Part shown: positions 41,306 through 48,950 of the stretch, piece by piece
Position numbering within the stretch: the first letter of the stretch is position 1
How the letters are laid out: the number at the start of each line of letters is the position of its first letter
Source: Actinomycetota bacterium
Lineage (GTDB): Bacteria > Actinomycetota > Acidimicrobiia > Acidimicrobiales > Ilumatobacteraceae
Direction of reading: 5' to 3'
Assembly (NCBI GenBank): GCA_005800965.1
Contig: SYEA01000048.1
Span: 1 to 48,950 of the forward strand
DNA: 48,950 bases
Notes under the pieces: model-generated
What the model was told of the DNA's origin: nothing
What the model saw: only the letters and a program-made list of their open reading frames with translations
Database searches by the model: none
Translations under genes and position numbers: made by a program

Positions 41306-42659
41306 CAAATCCGTAGGCGCGGGCCAGCAACTGCAGTGGATGCAGAGGAACCACGCCGGTCTGCTCCGCGATTGCCGTGTTGGACAAATGACAGTCGCCA
41401 CAAACAACGTTGCCAGGAACACCTCCACCACGGGCACGGTTCACGAGTTTGCCCAACTGTTCGCTAGCGCGCAGCGAACTGTCGGCTTTGATCGTGCGCA
41501 AGCCCGCGAGGCTCTCTACGCCCGAGCTCTGTTCAACCAAACTCACTTTTGCACCCAGCAGCTTTAAAAGGTCGCGGCTTTGTAGCCCAATTTTCTGGGC
41601 GCGCAAGTGTGATGCAGCGTGATAGGTAATGGCGTCGGGCACCTCGCCCGTGAACTGCATGTCGAGCGATGAACCCTCGGTTCGATGCACCTTCATGAGA
41701 TACTCCGCTGCGTCATACGTGTGCTGTGCCACCAACTGCGCATCGGGGCCACCGACGTAGTCCACGTAATCGTGCTTCAGCACATAACTACAGGCTGGTT
41801 GGGGAACCACGATGTCGTTGCCCTTGCGCACTTCAGCCGCCAACGTAGCCACGGTGTCGACGGCAACTTTTGTGAACGCAGCAAGGTCGCCACTGTGCAG
41901 ATACCCGGCACCACAACAAGCGGCTTTGCTCAAGCCGCATTCAATTCCGTTGTGTTCATACACCCGCACCAACGCTTGGGCGATGGCAGGCTCTTGATAC
42001 TCCACCACACACGTGGGAAACACGGTGACACGCCCTTGCTTTTTGCCAACCCGAACTTTTGGGTGCAGGTCAAACCAACGAGAAAACCGCAGCTCGGCAA
42101 ACAGTGGCAGCACTCGGTTGCTGGCAACACCGGTGAGCACCGCGAGTAGTCGACGAACGACCGAACCGGGCTTGGCCCCAACAAGCCGATTCGCGAAACG
42201 TGCCAGCTGCACCGACAACTTGCCGACGAGATCGGCATGGCCGATGAGTGCCGACGACAACCTGTCGCGCACTGTCACCTGGCCGTTCGCATTCCGCATT
42301 GCATCGGCTCGCAACATCAGCCGGGGAATGTCGAGAACATAACTAGGAGCAGAGCCGTGAGCAGAGCCGTGAGCAAAGCCATGAGCCGTCTCTTGCTGCC
42401 CCGGGCCATACGGGCAGCCGACCACACAGAGCTTGCACTGAAAGCACTCGTCGATGACATGGTCTTGTTGGGCGGGGGTCATCTGCCCGGCGTCGCTCGT
42501 GCCGCCCTGGCTGGCATAGCGAAACATGGCCGGAAACGACGGACAAAGATCCACACACTTGCGGCAGCCATTGCACACGTCAAACGCTTGCGCCAACGCG
42601 GTTCGGGTCTGGGCCTCATCGAGATACATCGGATGATGCGGGTCGTACGTAGTGGTCAT
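41295..42659 (-). CDS. GlpC/GlcF-like iron-sulfur protein (two 4Fe-4S, two CCG domains)
   Basis: An electron-transfer protein of 454 residues. Two ferredoxin-type clusters are at CNGCRKCVDLCP (C29, C32, C35, C39) and CFQCKLCVVGCP (C72, C75, C78, C82). Two CCG-type heterodisulfide-reductase-like domains follow (ACCGAGYLHSG and the C-terminal VVCGDCHLSNTAIAEQTG). This is the plan of GlpC, the small subunit of anaerobic glycerol-3-phosphate dehydrogenase, and GlcF of glycolate oxidase. There are no glpA or glpB genes. A His-rich 12-bp repeat encodes AHGSAHGS just after the second cluster. The ATG at 42659 is chosen; the longer frame would run across the glpD start. It is divergent from glpD. Confidence 0.85.
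   Translation of the reverse strand: MTTTYDPHHPMYLDEAQTRTALAQAFDVCNGCRKCVDLCPSFPAMFRYASQGGTSDAGQMTPAQQDHVIDECFQCKLCVVGCPYGPGQQETAHGFAHGSAHGSAPSYVLDIPRLMLRADAMRNANGQVTVRDRLSSALIGHADLVGKLSVQLARFANRLVGAKPGSVVRRLLAVLTGVASNRVLPLFAELRFSRWFDLHPKVRVGKKQGRVTVFPTCVVEYQEPAIAQALVRVYEHNGIECGLSKAACCGAGYLHSGDLAAFTKVAVDTVATLAAEVRKGNDIVVPQPACSYVLKHDYVDYVGGPDAQLVAQHTYDAAEYLMKVHRTEGSSLDMQFTGEVPDAITYHAASHLRAQKIGLQSRDLLKLLGAKVSLVEQSSGVESLAGLRTIKADSSLRASEQLGKLVNRARGGGVPGNVVCGDCHLSNTAIAEQTGVVPLHPLQLLARAYGFAAD
42347..42382. repeat. Three 12-bp tandem repeats within the glpC-like gene
   Basis: GAGCAGAGCCGT twice exactly (42347-42358, 42359-42370) and once with changes (42371-42382). On the minus strand they encode AHGF/AHGS/AHGS. 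In frame, so copy-number changes would only alter the linker length. Confidence 0.8.
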
Positions 42660-42711
42660 GGGCTGCGGTAGGACCGCAACGTCACACGGTAGTCGGGCAA
42701 CATCGCAGCCC
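42660..42711. promoter_or_regulatory. Inverted repeat in the glpC/glpD divergent region
   Basis: GGGCTGCG (42660-42667) and CGCAGCCC (42704-42711) are perfect 8-bp arms 36 bases apart, with a smaller stem GCGGT/ACCGC at 42665-42677. It abuts the glpC-like start codon. On the glpD side, TAGGCT (42755-42760) ends 8 bases before the glpD ATG with no Shine-Dalgarno site, suggesting a leaderless transcript. Confidence 0.4.
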
Positions 42712-42768
42712 AACGACACGATGCCTGGGTCTCGCGAGTGCAATTCTTGGCTTCTAGGCTGACGCACG

Positions 42769-44442
42769 ATGAACGCTGGCTTATCAAACGACACAGCGCC
42801 GATCTCGCCAGCCATATCCACGCGGCACGCCAGCATCAAGCGACTTGGCCAAGAACATTTTGATGTGCTCGTGGTGGGAGGCGGAATCACCGGTGCAGGA
42901 GTCGCACTCGATGCTGCGGCTCGCGGGCTCAAGGTCGCACTCGTTGATCAAGCCGACTTTGCTGCGGGCACATCGTCGAAGAGCAGCAAGCTGATCCACG
43001 GTGGGCTGCGTTACCTGCAGCAAGGTGACATCGCGTTGGTATACGAAGCACTGCATGAACGTCAGCGGCTACTGCGCAACGCTCCCCACCTGGTGCGCAT
43101 GTTGCCGTTCATGATTCCGGTGTTGACCAGGGACGGTGTGGTGTCGCGCAAAATTGCCCGTGCCCTCGGCTCGGCGTTGTGGATGTACGACCTCACCGGT
43201 GGCTGGCGTGTCGGAAAATTTCATCGCCGGCTGCGCGCCAAGACCGCACTCACCCATATGCCGACAATGAACAGCGACCGACTGGCGGCTGCGTATTTGT
43301 ATTTTGACGCCGAAGCCGACGATGCACGACTCACCTTGGCAATCGTGCAGTCAGCAGTGGCGCGTGGTGCAGTGGCACTCAACTATTGCGGTGTGAGCAG
43401 CCTGCACAAAAATTCAGCGGGCGTGCTGACGGGTGCCTCGGTGCGCACCCATGAAGGCGACATCTTTGATGTTTCGGCGCGTGTCGTGGTGAATGCCACC
43501 GGCGTATGGGGTGACGCCCTTCGGCGAATGGACATTGGTGGCGACTCGATGACCATTCGTCCGGCCAAGGGCATCCACATCACCGTTCCTTGGGAGCTGG
43601 TGCAAAACGACATTGCGGTTGTCATCCCCGTACCAGGCGACAAGCGATCGCTGTTCGTGGTGCCACAGATGCCCAACGCTGATAGCACTTTCCGATTCAC
43701 CTACGTCGGCACGACCGACACCGACTATCGCGGTGCCGTTGATGACCCACAGTGCACCCAGGCAGACATCGACTACTGCCTGCGTGCACTCAACAAAGCA
43801 CTCGACGGTGGAACCAGCCGCACCATCACCCGCGATGATGTTGTTGGCACATGGGCCGGCTTGCGACCACTCGTCGTAGCCAGCGACGGCCAAGACGTGA
43901 AGGGTCGCACAGCCGACTTATCCCGACGACACAAAGTAATCACCAGTGATTCAGGCATGGTCACCATTACCGGTGGCAAGTTGACGACCTATCGCAAGAT
44001 GGCAGAACACACGGTGGATGCCGTGCTTGCATCGCTGAAGATGTCAGCCAAGCGTTGTGCCACTAAACGACTCACTCTGCACGGCGCAACATCACGCAAC
44101 CGGCACGACCACCTTGTTTCGCGGTTCGGCACGCAAGCACCGGCGATTCGCGAGTTGATCGAAGCCGATGCATCGCTCGGCGCACCCCTTATCGTCGGCC
44201 TTCCCTATTTGCGTGCCGAGGCGGTCTACTGTGCTCGAAACGAAATGGTGGTCACGCTGGAAGACGTGTTGTCGCGACGCGTGCGTGGCTTGTTATACGA
44301 CCGACACGCAACGGCCGCCGCCGCTCGTGACGTTGCGCAATTGATTGCCCCCGACCTGGGGTGGGATGAGACTCGCATTGACGACGAAGTGAAACGGTTT
44401 GCCGATGTCTGTGCCCGCGAGAACGAAGCCGCCGTTTCGTGA
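42769..44442 (+). CDS. glpD: Glycerol-3-phosphate dehydrogenase (FAD-dependent)
   Basis: Oxidises sn-glycerol 3-phosphate to DHAP at the membrane, passing electrons to quinone. The protein has 557 residues. The FAD Rossmann motif is DVLVVGGGITGAGVALDAAA (about 32-51), then SSKSSKLIHGGLRYLQQGD, the GlpD signature, plus VVNATGVWGDALRR and the C-terminal part of the FAD site ITGGKLTTYRKMAEHTVD. A C-terminal helical domain (about 420-550) is present, as in E. coli GlpD. No Shine-Dalgarno site precedes the ATG (see the divergent region). It is the first of a plus-strand set with an AGPS-like flavoprotein and an FGGY kinase. Confidence 0.95.
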   Translation: MNAGLSNDTAPISPAISTRHASIKRLGQEHFDVLVVGGGITGAGVALDAAARGLKVALVDQADFAAGTSSKSSKLIHGGLRYLQQGDIALVYEALHERQRLLRNAPHLVRMLPFMIPVLTRDGVVSRKIARALGSALWMYDLTGGWRVGKFHRRLRAKTALTHMPTMNSDRLAAAYLYFDAEADDARLTLAIVQSAVARGAVALNYCGVSSLHKNSAGVLTGASVRTHEGDIFDVSARVVVNATGVWGDALRRMDIGGDSMTIRPAKGIHITVPWELVQNDIAVVIPVPGDKRSLFVVPQMPNADSTFRFTYVGTTDTDYRGAVDDPQCTQADIDYCLRALNKALDGGTSRTITRDDVVGTWAGLRPLVVASDGQDVKGRTADLSRRHKVITSDSGMVTITGGKLTTYRKMAEHTVDAVLASLKMSAKRCATKRLTLHGATSRNRHDHLVSRFGTQAPAIRELIEADASLGAPLIVGLPYLRAEAVYCARNEMVVTLEDVLSRRVRGLLYDRHATAAAARDVAQLIAPDLGWDETRIDDEVKRFADVCARENEAAVS

Positions 44443-44455
44443 TCAAGCAGCACCG

Positions 44456-45982
44456 ATGACCAAGCCCACCGCACCGATCGAGTTTGGTGACGGCGAGGTG
44501 CGTTCACGCTGGACAACTGCTGGCAGTACCCCGCGAAACACTGCCACCGACATCGCTGCCCTGCTGCGTGACCTTGCAGCCGTCTGCCCGACAAGCACCC
44601 AACTCGTTGACCTCGCCGAGCATGCTCGCGATTGGTGGCCATTGGCAATGCGCTGGGCCCTGCAATCACAAGTGCCGCAACTGCCACTCGTGGTTGCCTC
44701 ACCGCGCAACACCGACGAAGTGCAACGCGCTATGCGTACCTGTGCGGCACACGATGTGCCAGTCACGGTGACTGCAGGTCGCAGTGGTGTGAGCGGTGCG
44801 TCAATTCCACTTTTTGGTGGTGTGGTGCTCAACATCAACGAACTGCAGGGCGTTATATCCGTGGATCGCACTTCGGGTGTGGTCGAAGTGCTCGCTGGCA
44901 CCTTCGGCCCCGATCTAGAGCGAGCAGCTGCCGAGCATTCACTTACGGTCGGACACTTTCCACAATCCTTCGATATCTCCACCGTGGGCGGATGGGTGGC
45001 GTGCTTGGGAGCCGGTCAATTTTCCACTCGCTACGGAAAAATCAACGACATGGTGGTGGGTCTCGAAGTAGTACTCGCTGACGGCTCCATCATTCGCACG
45101 GGTGGGGCGCCGGCTGCGGCACACGGGCCCGATGTATCGGCGATGTTCATCGGCAGCGAAGGCACCCTCGGGATCATCACCCGGGTGTGGCTGCGCGCCC
45201 ACGACGTGGCGCCAGTGCGCCGCAAAACTGCCTACTTCTTCCCGACTTTTTCGGCCGGGATCCTGGCGATGCGCGAAGCGATTCGCGCCGATGCCACACC
45301 CGCGGTGCTGCGGTTGTACGACGCCACCGAAAGCCAGCGCAGCCACGGCGGCGACGGCACAACCTGCACACTGATCGTGCTCGATGACGGCGAGCAAGAA
45401 ATAGTTGATGCCACACTCGCGGTGGTTGACCGATACGCGCGCACACACGGTGCGGTGATTGCACCAGTCGAGCGGGTGGATCACTGGCTCGCCCACCGCA
45501 ACGACACGAGCGGTTTGCAAGCACTCACCAAAAAGGGTTTCGTGATCGACACGATGGAAGTCGCCGCACCGTGGTCTGCAATGAACGAGGTGTATTCAAA
45601 CGTGTGTCGAGCCGTACTGGCCATCGATGGCGCCCGCAGCATAAGCGCCCACGTATCGCACAGCTACCTCGACGGTGCTTGTCTGTACTTCACGTTCGTG
45701 GGCACCACATCGACGCGCGAAATCAATCCAGCATCCACCGACGAACATGAAGCGTTGTACTTAGCCATCTGGAACGCAGCCCAGCGTGCAGCCCTAGAAG
45801 CTGGTGGCAACCTCGCTCACCATCACGGTGTCGGGCTGAATCGTGGTCGATTCATGCGCGAAGCCATGGGCGGTGCGTTTGATGTGTTGGTGGCGATGAA
45901 ACAAGCACTCGACCCCAACGACTTGTTGAACCCAGGCAAATTGGGTCTTCCCACAACTCGTGGCAAAGTCAAATATTCGTGA
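44456..45982 (+). CDS. FAD-binding oxidoreductase, alkyl-DHAP-synthase-like
   Basis: A 508-residue vanillyl-alcohol-oxidase-fold flavoprotein. The FAD/PCMH domain has TVTAGRSGVSGASIPLFGGV, VEVLAGTFGPDLE and MFIGSEGTLGIITRVWLRA. The C-terminal cap domain has AHVSHSYLDGACLYFTFVG and, near the end, AHHHGVGLNRGRFM, a His cluster characteristic of alkyldihydroxyacetonephosphate synthase (AGPS) rather than lactate or glycolate oxidase. AGPS swaps the acyl chain of acyl-DHAP for a fatty alcohol to make ether lipids; DHAP is the GlpD product. Bacterial relatives may instead oxidise a hydroxy acid or polyol. It begins 13 bases after glpD and overlaps the next gene (GTGA). Confidence 0.82.
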   Translation: MTKPTAPIEFGDGEVRSRWTTAGSTPRNTATDIAALLRDLAAVCPTSTQLVDLAEHARDWWPLAMRWALQSQVPQLPLVVASPRNTDEVQRAMRTCAAHDVPVTVTAGRSGVSGASIPLFGGVVLNINELQGVISVDRTSGVVEVLAGTFGPDLERAAAEHSLTVGHFPQSFDISTVGGWVACLGAGQFSTRYGKINDMVVGLEVVLADGSIIRTGGAPAAAHGPDVSAMFIGSEGTLGIITRVWLRAHDVAPVRRKTAYFFPTFSAGILAMREAIRADATPAVLRLYDATESQRSHGGDGTTCTLIVLDDGEQEIVDATLAVVDRYARTHGAVIAPVERVDHWLAHRNDTSGLQALTKKGFVIDTMEVAAPWSAMNEVYSNVCRAVLAIDGARSISAHVSHSYLDGACLYFTFVGTTSTREINPASTDEHEALYLAIWNAAQRAALEAGGNLAHHHGVGLNRGRFMREAMGGAFDVLVAMKQALDPNDLLNPGKLGLPTTRGKVKYS

Positions 45983-47433
45983 GTGTTCTCGTTGTTGATG
46001 TTGGCACCACTGGTCTGCGTGCTGCAGTGGTGCGCGACGATGCAACCATCTCAGGCTTTACCTACGAAGCGTTGCCGCCATCGAGCCCGTTTGCCGGGCT
46101 AGTGGAGTTTGACGGTGCCGCGATGCGCGACGCCGTGCTGCGTGTGGCACGCGGCGCACTGTCGGTTGCTGGCCCGGTGCGCGCAGTGGGCATCACTGCT
46201 CAGCGCGCTTCCACCATCGTGTGGGACACCCGCACTGGTCTTCCCGTTGCCCCTGGTCTGAGTTGGCAAGATCTGCGCACTGTTGGCGACTGCATGCGCT
46301 TGCGCAGCGAGCACGGTTTGGTGTTTGCCCCCAACCAAACGGCCACCAAACTCACCTGGCTGACGGCCAATGTCGAAGCCGCTCGCTCACCCCACGCGCG
46401 CGCGGGCACGGTTGACACCTGGGTGGCAGCCGTGTTGAGCAACTTTGCCGTGCACGCCACCGACTCGTCCAATGCCGCAGTCACTGGTTTGGCAGACCAC
46501 GCATCTCTCGGCAAACACGAGTGGTCGACCAGCGTGCTCGAGACGCTCAACATCGACGCCCATCTGTTGCCGCGCATCGTGCCGACGATGAGTGTGATTG
46601 GCGATGCGACCGCGCTACCCGGATCCCCACCGATCATGGCGATGGTCGGCGACCAACAGGCGTCACTCGTTGGTCAGGGCGGCATCGTTGCTGGTGCAGC
46701 CAAGGCCACTTTTGGCACCGGTGGCATGTTGGACATCTATGCGGGCACCACCACCCCGACGCACTTGGCGCGCACGAAGAGTGGCACGTTTCCGATCGTG
46801 GTGTATTCACGGGGCACCACGCTGCACTGGGGTGCAGAGGCAATCATGCTCACCGCCGGCAGCAACGTGGAATGGTTGGTCAACGACATGGGGCTCATCC
46901 CCGACGCGCAGTCGAGTGATGCGATGGCCGCGTCGGTCGCATCGAGTGATGGCGTGATGTACGTGCCTGCTCTCATCGGTATGGGCACTCCGCACTGGGA
47001 TTACGGCGCTCGCGGCACCTTGCTCGGCCTCACCCGCGGCACCACCAAGGCCCACGTGGTGCGGGCGGTGCTCGAAGGTGTTGCGCATCGTGGTGCAGAT
47101 TTATTGGAGGCCAGTGAAATGGACACGGGCTTGCGTGTTGAACGCTTGCGCGTGGATGGTGGCATGAGCCGCAACGCCGTATTCGCCCAAGCGCTGGCCA
47201 ATGCCACCGGGCGACCGATCGACATCAGCCGTGACACCGAAGCAACCACGCTCGGGGCCGGGTTTTTGGCGGGAGTTACTGCTGGCGTGTGGGACAACTT
47301 GGCACAAACCGCCGCACTGGTGCAACCGTTACGCACGGTAGAGCCCACCGCTGCTCCGCTACGCGCACAATGGCACGAAGCAGTGCGACGGGCGCGGGGC
47401 TGGATTCCAGAACTCTCAGCGTTGGATTTTTAG
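45979..47433 (+). CDS. Second FGGY carbohydrate kinase, diverged from glycerol kinase
   Basis: A 484-residue FGGY kinase. The phosphate loop VVDVGTTGLRAAVV, GDQQASLVGQG and the C-terminal FGGY region (GMGTPHWDYGARGTLLGLTR, LRVDGGMSRNAVFAQALA) are intact. The glycerol-contacting NQRET of GlpK is AQRAS here (74-78), and the Tyr-bearing DPYFSGSK is replaced by APNQTATK; the WQD motif and the active-site Asp are kept. Activity is therefore likely but the substrate is probably not glycerol. It starts with GTG overlapping the flavoprotein stop. Overall length matches the family. Confidence 0.88.
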   Translation: MSVLVVDVGTTGLRAAVVRDDATISGFTYEALPPSSPFAGLVEFDGAAMRDAVLRVARGALSVAGPVRAVGITAQRASTIVWDTRTGLPVAPGLSWQDLRTVGDCMRLRSEHGLVFAPNQTATKLTWLTANVEAARSPHARAGTVDTWVAAVLSNFAVHATDSSNAAVTGLADHASLGKHEWSTSVLETLNIDAHLLPRIVPTMSVIGDATALPGSPPIMAMVGDQQASLVGQGGIVAGAAKATFGTGGMLDIYAGTTTPTHLARTKSGTFPIVVYSRGTTLHWGAEAIMLTAGSNVEWLVNDMGLIPDAQSSDAMAASVASSDGVMYVPALIGMGTPHWDYGARGTLLGLTRGTTKAHVVRAVLEGVAHRGADLLEASEMDTGLRVERLRVDGGMSRNAVFAQALANATGRPIDISRDTEATTLGAGFLAGVTAGVWDNLAQTAALVQPLRTVEPTAAPLRAQWHEAVRRARGWIPELSALDF

Positions 47434-47470
47434 CGACTATTCTTTTCAAGGTTCACTCGCGCCACGCTTT

Positions 47471-47968
47471 ATGACTCGCCCCGCTGCCATCACCCCGCCC
47501 ACCAAGGCTGATCGCGAACTCCTTGGCTTTGCCAACGCTGCCGAATTCGCCGCTCGCGACCTTTACGCCATAGCCGCCGCCTCTGCGGCCTTCACCGACG
47601 ATGAAAAAACTGTTCTTGTTGGTTTCCACAACCATCACCGCGCGGCGGCACAAGCGCTTGCCGGCATGGCGGGCTCGGTTGCCACCAACGAACCAGCCGC
47701 AGCCGTACTCGACATCTTTCGCAGTCGCCTCAGTGGGTCGGACAAAAATGCAATCTTTGAAGCACTCCGCGAACTAGAGAACACGTTGGCCTCCACCCAC
47801 TTGTCGTTGGTGGGCACGCTGGAAGGCACTGGGGGCGCAGCACTCGTGGCCTCTATTGTCAATACCGAAGCTCGTCAAGCCGCCACGTTGGCACTGCTCG
47901 GTGCACGCTCGCTCAACGACGCACTCACCAACGACGCCGCACCACTAAGCCTTGGAGCCAGTGCATGA
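47471..47968 (+). CDS. Ferritin-like domain protein, cytoplasmic
   Basis: A 165-residue, Ala-rich all-helical protein. Helices carry FANAAEFAARDLYAIAAA, FHNHHRAAAQALAG, LRELENTLASTHLSLVG and SIVNTEARQAATLALLGA; the order E / HNHH / E / E-x-R matches a four-helix ferritin-like bundle, but the second metal ligand set (ExxH) is degraded (EARQ), so it may not hold a di-iron site. No signal peptide. It overlaps the next gene (ATGA at 47965) and is evidently its partner. Confidence 0.7.
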   Translation: MTRPAAITPPTKADRELLGFANAAEFAARDLYAIAAASAAFTDDEKTVLVGFHNHHRAAAQALAGMAGSVATNEPAAAVLDIFRSRLSGSDKNAIFEALRELENTLASTHLSLVGTLEGTGGAALVASIVNTEARQAATLALLGARSLNDALTNDAAPLSLGASA

Positions 47969-48768
47969 ACCGCTACTCCCGACGATCTGTGTTGCGCCTC
48001 GGTGGTGTTAGCGCCGCTGGCATCTTGCTGGCAGCGTGTGGCAAGCAAGCCGGGGTTGAAGAAAACAACAACATCAGAGCAGTCGGCGTCGTGCCCGAAG
48101 CCGAAGGGCTTTCCAATGTGGAAGTCACTGACATCGTGTTGCTGCGCACCGCTGCATCGCTTGAGTACAACGCCATCGATACCTACGAAGCTGCACTGGG
48201 ACTTGGCGTATTCACCGGTGCGTTCGCCGCAGCAGGCGACATCGCCAAGCGTATGCGCGACGACCATCGAGGTCATGCCGATGCCATCAACGGCCTGGTG
48301 ACGCAACTGGGTGGGCAACCCTTCACCTGCGGGAATCCTCGACTGAACGAGATCTATATCTCCCCCGCCCTTGCCCTGATTACCGACGCTGACAACGAGA
48401 ACCCGGCGCTCGACGTGGTGGTGCTCGCGCACGCCTTGGAGAACCTGGCTGCGCAGACCTACCAGGGCGTGGTCACCTTGCTTTCAGACAAGGCGTTGCG
48501 ACAAGCCGCCATGGGCATTGGTCAAGACGAAGCTCGACACGCAGCAGTGCTCGCCCAAGCGTTGAATCCGGGAATCGCCGGTGTGCTGCCGAGTGTCAAC
48601 GAAGCAACCGGTAAGCCCAACGTTGCCACCGTGCCAGGTGCATTCGGGCCGCTCACCCCAATTTCCGTCACCGTCGGCCCGGTGAATGCGGACGGCACGC
48701 GCAACTCGTTGATCCTCGAGACGCCGAGCCTGAATTCGCTCGCCTACGACGACGTCACCTGCGCCTAA
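47965..48768 (+). CDS. Tat-exported lipoprotein with ferritin-like domain
   Basis: A 267-residue protein with a twin-arginine signal (SRRSVLRLGG, R6-R7) and a lipobox LLAAC with Cys25, so it should be folded in the cytosol, exported and lipid-anchored. The ferritin-like bundle (about 50-195) has the full ligand set: E in SLEYNAIDTYEAAL, DDHRGHADAI, E in LAHALENLAAQTYQG, and DEARH in GQDEARHAAVL. It resembles the Ferritin_2 family, whose function is unsettled. The C-terminal 70 residues are a Pro/Gly/Val-rich tail. ATGA overlap with the preceding gene suggests a paired complex. Confidence 0.85.
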   Translation: MNRYSRRSVLRLGGVSAAGILLAACGKQAGVEENNNIRAVGVVPEAEGLSNVEVTDIVLLRTAASLEYNAIDTYEAALGLGVFTGAFAAAGDIAKRMRDDHRGHADAINGLVTQLGGQPFTCGNPRLNEIYISPALALITDADNENPALDVVVLAHALENLAAQTYQGVVTLLSDKALRQAAMGIGQDEARHAAVLAQALNPGIAGVLPSVNEATGKPNVATVPGAFGPLTPISVTVGPVNADGTRNSLILETPSLNSLAYDDVTCA

Positions 48769-48804
48769 CCGCCCCACCCGCCGAGCGCCCGTAGCCTGAA
48801 CTTT

Positions 48805-48950
48805 GACGGCGAGTCAGTCGGGTGACCGCAGTTGCGCACGTTGTGCGTGGTTGAGGAAAGTCGGGACTTCGAAGGACAGAGTGCTGGCGCGAGCCAGGTC
48901 GGGGAAACCTGACATCCCGTGCAACAGAGAACACACCGCCGATGGCGCAG
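48805..48950 (+). ncRNA. rnpB: RNase P RNA, 5' part (runs off the window)
   Basis: The catalytic RNA of RNase P. The conserved core is clear: TTGAGGAAAGTCGGGACTTC (CR-I, about 48851-48870), then GACAGAGTGCTGG, GGTCGGGGAAACCTGACATC, and GTGCAACAGAGAACACACCG followed by CCGATGGC (about 48919-48945), all in bacterial type A order. TAGCCT at 48792-48797 is a -10-like hexamer that would start transcription near 48805; the 5' end is approximate. The 3' half lies beyond the window. The flanking gene pair ends 37 bases before it. Confidence 0.93.

Noticed and set aside
42660..42932. Longer start of the GlpC-like protein
   Set aside because: The extra 91 residues are antisense to the glpD N-terminus and have no GlpC homology.
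47471..48768. Encapsulin cargo locus
   Set aside because: No encapsulin shell gene is near, and the second protein carries an export signal, which does not fit an encapsulin cargo.

Overview
The window is a gene-dense, moderately high-GC chromosomal segment with core housekeeping genes and no sign of phage, plasmid or insertion sequences. It most resembles an actinobacterium. A dcw cluster carries SepF beside FtsZ and no FtsA, a DUF3040 protein is present, and MurE has the meso-DAP signature DNPR. GTG/TTG starts and ATGA/GTGA gene overlaps are common. Details of gene order suggest class Acidimicrobiia (Ilumatobacter-like, possibly aquatic). That placement is inference.

Layout. (1) 1-16933, minus strand: one long division and wall operon read right to left: mraZ, rsmH, ftsL-like, ftsI, murE, mraY, murD, ftsW, murG, murC, a murB::ftsQ fusion, ftsZ, yggS, sepF, yggT, and the start of ileS, which runs off the left edge. 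murF, ddl, ftsA and divIVA are absent. A TTGACA/TAGGGT promoter with MraZ-box-like TGGGG repeats precedes mraZ. (2) 17185-19041, plus: an ABC exporter, divergent from mraZ. (3) 19074-24366, minus: lplA-like ligase, HNH nuclease, small ORF, acyl-CoA dehydrogenase, ROK kinase, DUF3040 and dinB. (4) 24390-28939, plus: small membrane protein, inositol-phosphatase-family enzyme, two-component pair, then glpK, reached through a chain of seven overlapping five-codon minigenes. (5) 28936-34678, minus: a TM-anchored coiled coil with 11-residue repeats, alaC-like aminotransferase, ROK glucokinase, SRPBCC protein, GT4 glycosyltransferase, queG and a small Cys-rich protein. (6) 34740-35527, plus: zinc ribbon and tyrosine phosphatase. 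(7) 35531-38822, minus: a short RNase J, thrB and trpD. (8) 38884-40527, plus: ABC-F ATPase. (9) 40600-42659, minus: FAS1 lipoprotein and GlpC-like Fe-S protein. (10) 42769-48768, plus: glpD, an alkyl-DHAP-synthase-like flavoprotein, a second diverged FGGY kinase and two ferritin-like proteins. (11) The 5' part of rnpB at the right edge.

Functionally, block 1 makes peptidoglycan precursors and the divisome. glpK, glpD, glpC, the flavoprotein and the second kinase suggest glycerol/polyol phosphate metabolism. The points most worth a second look are the ATGA-linked minigene array before glpK, the 20-bp RNA stem that would bury the rsmH ribosome-binding site, the MurB-FtsQ fusion, the truncated RNase J and the diverged glp-like module. 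No intergenic stretch exceeds 300 bases; the largest is 16934-17184, described below.
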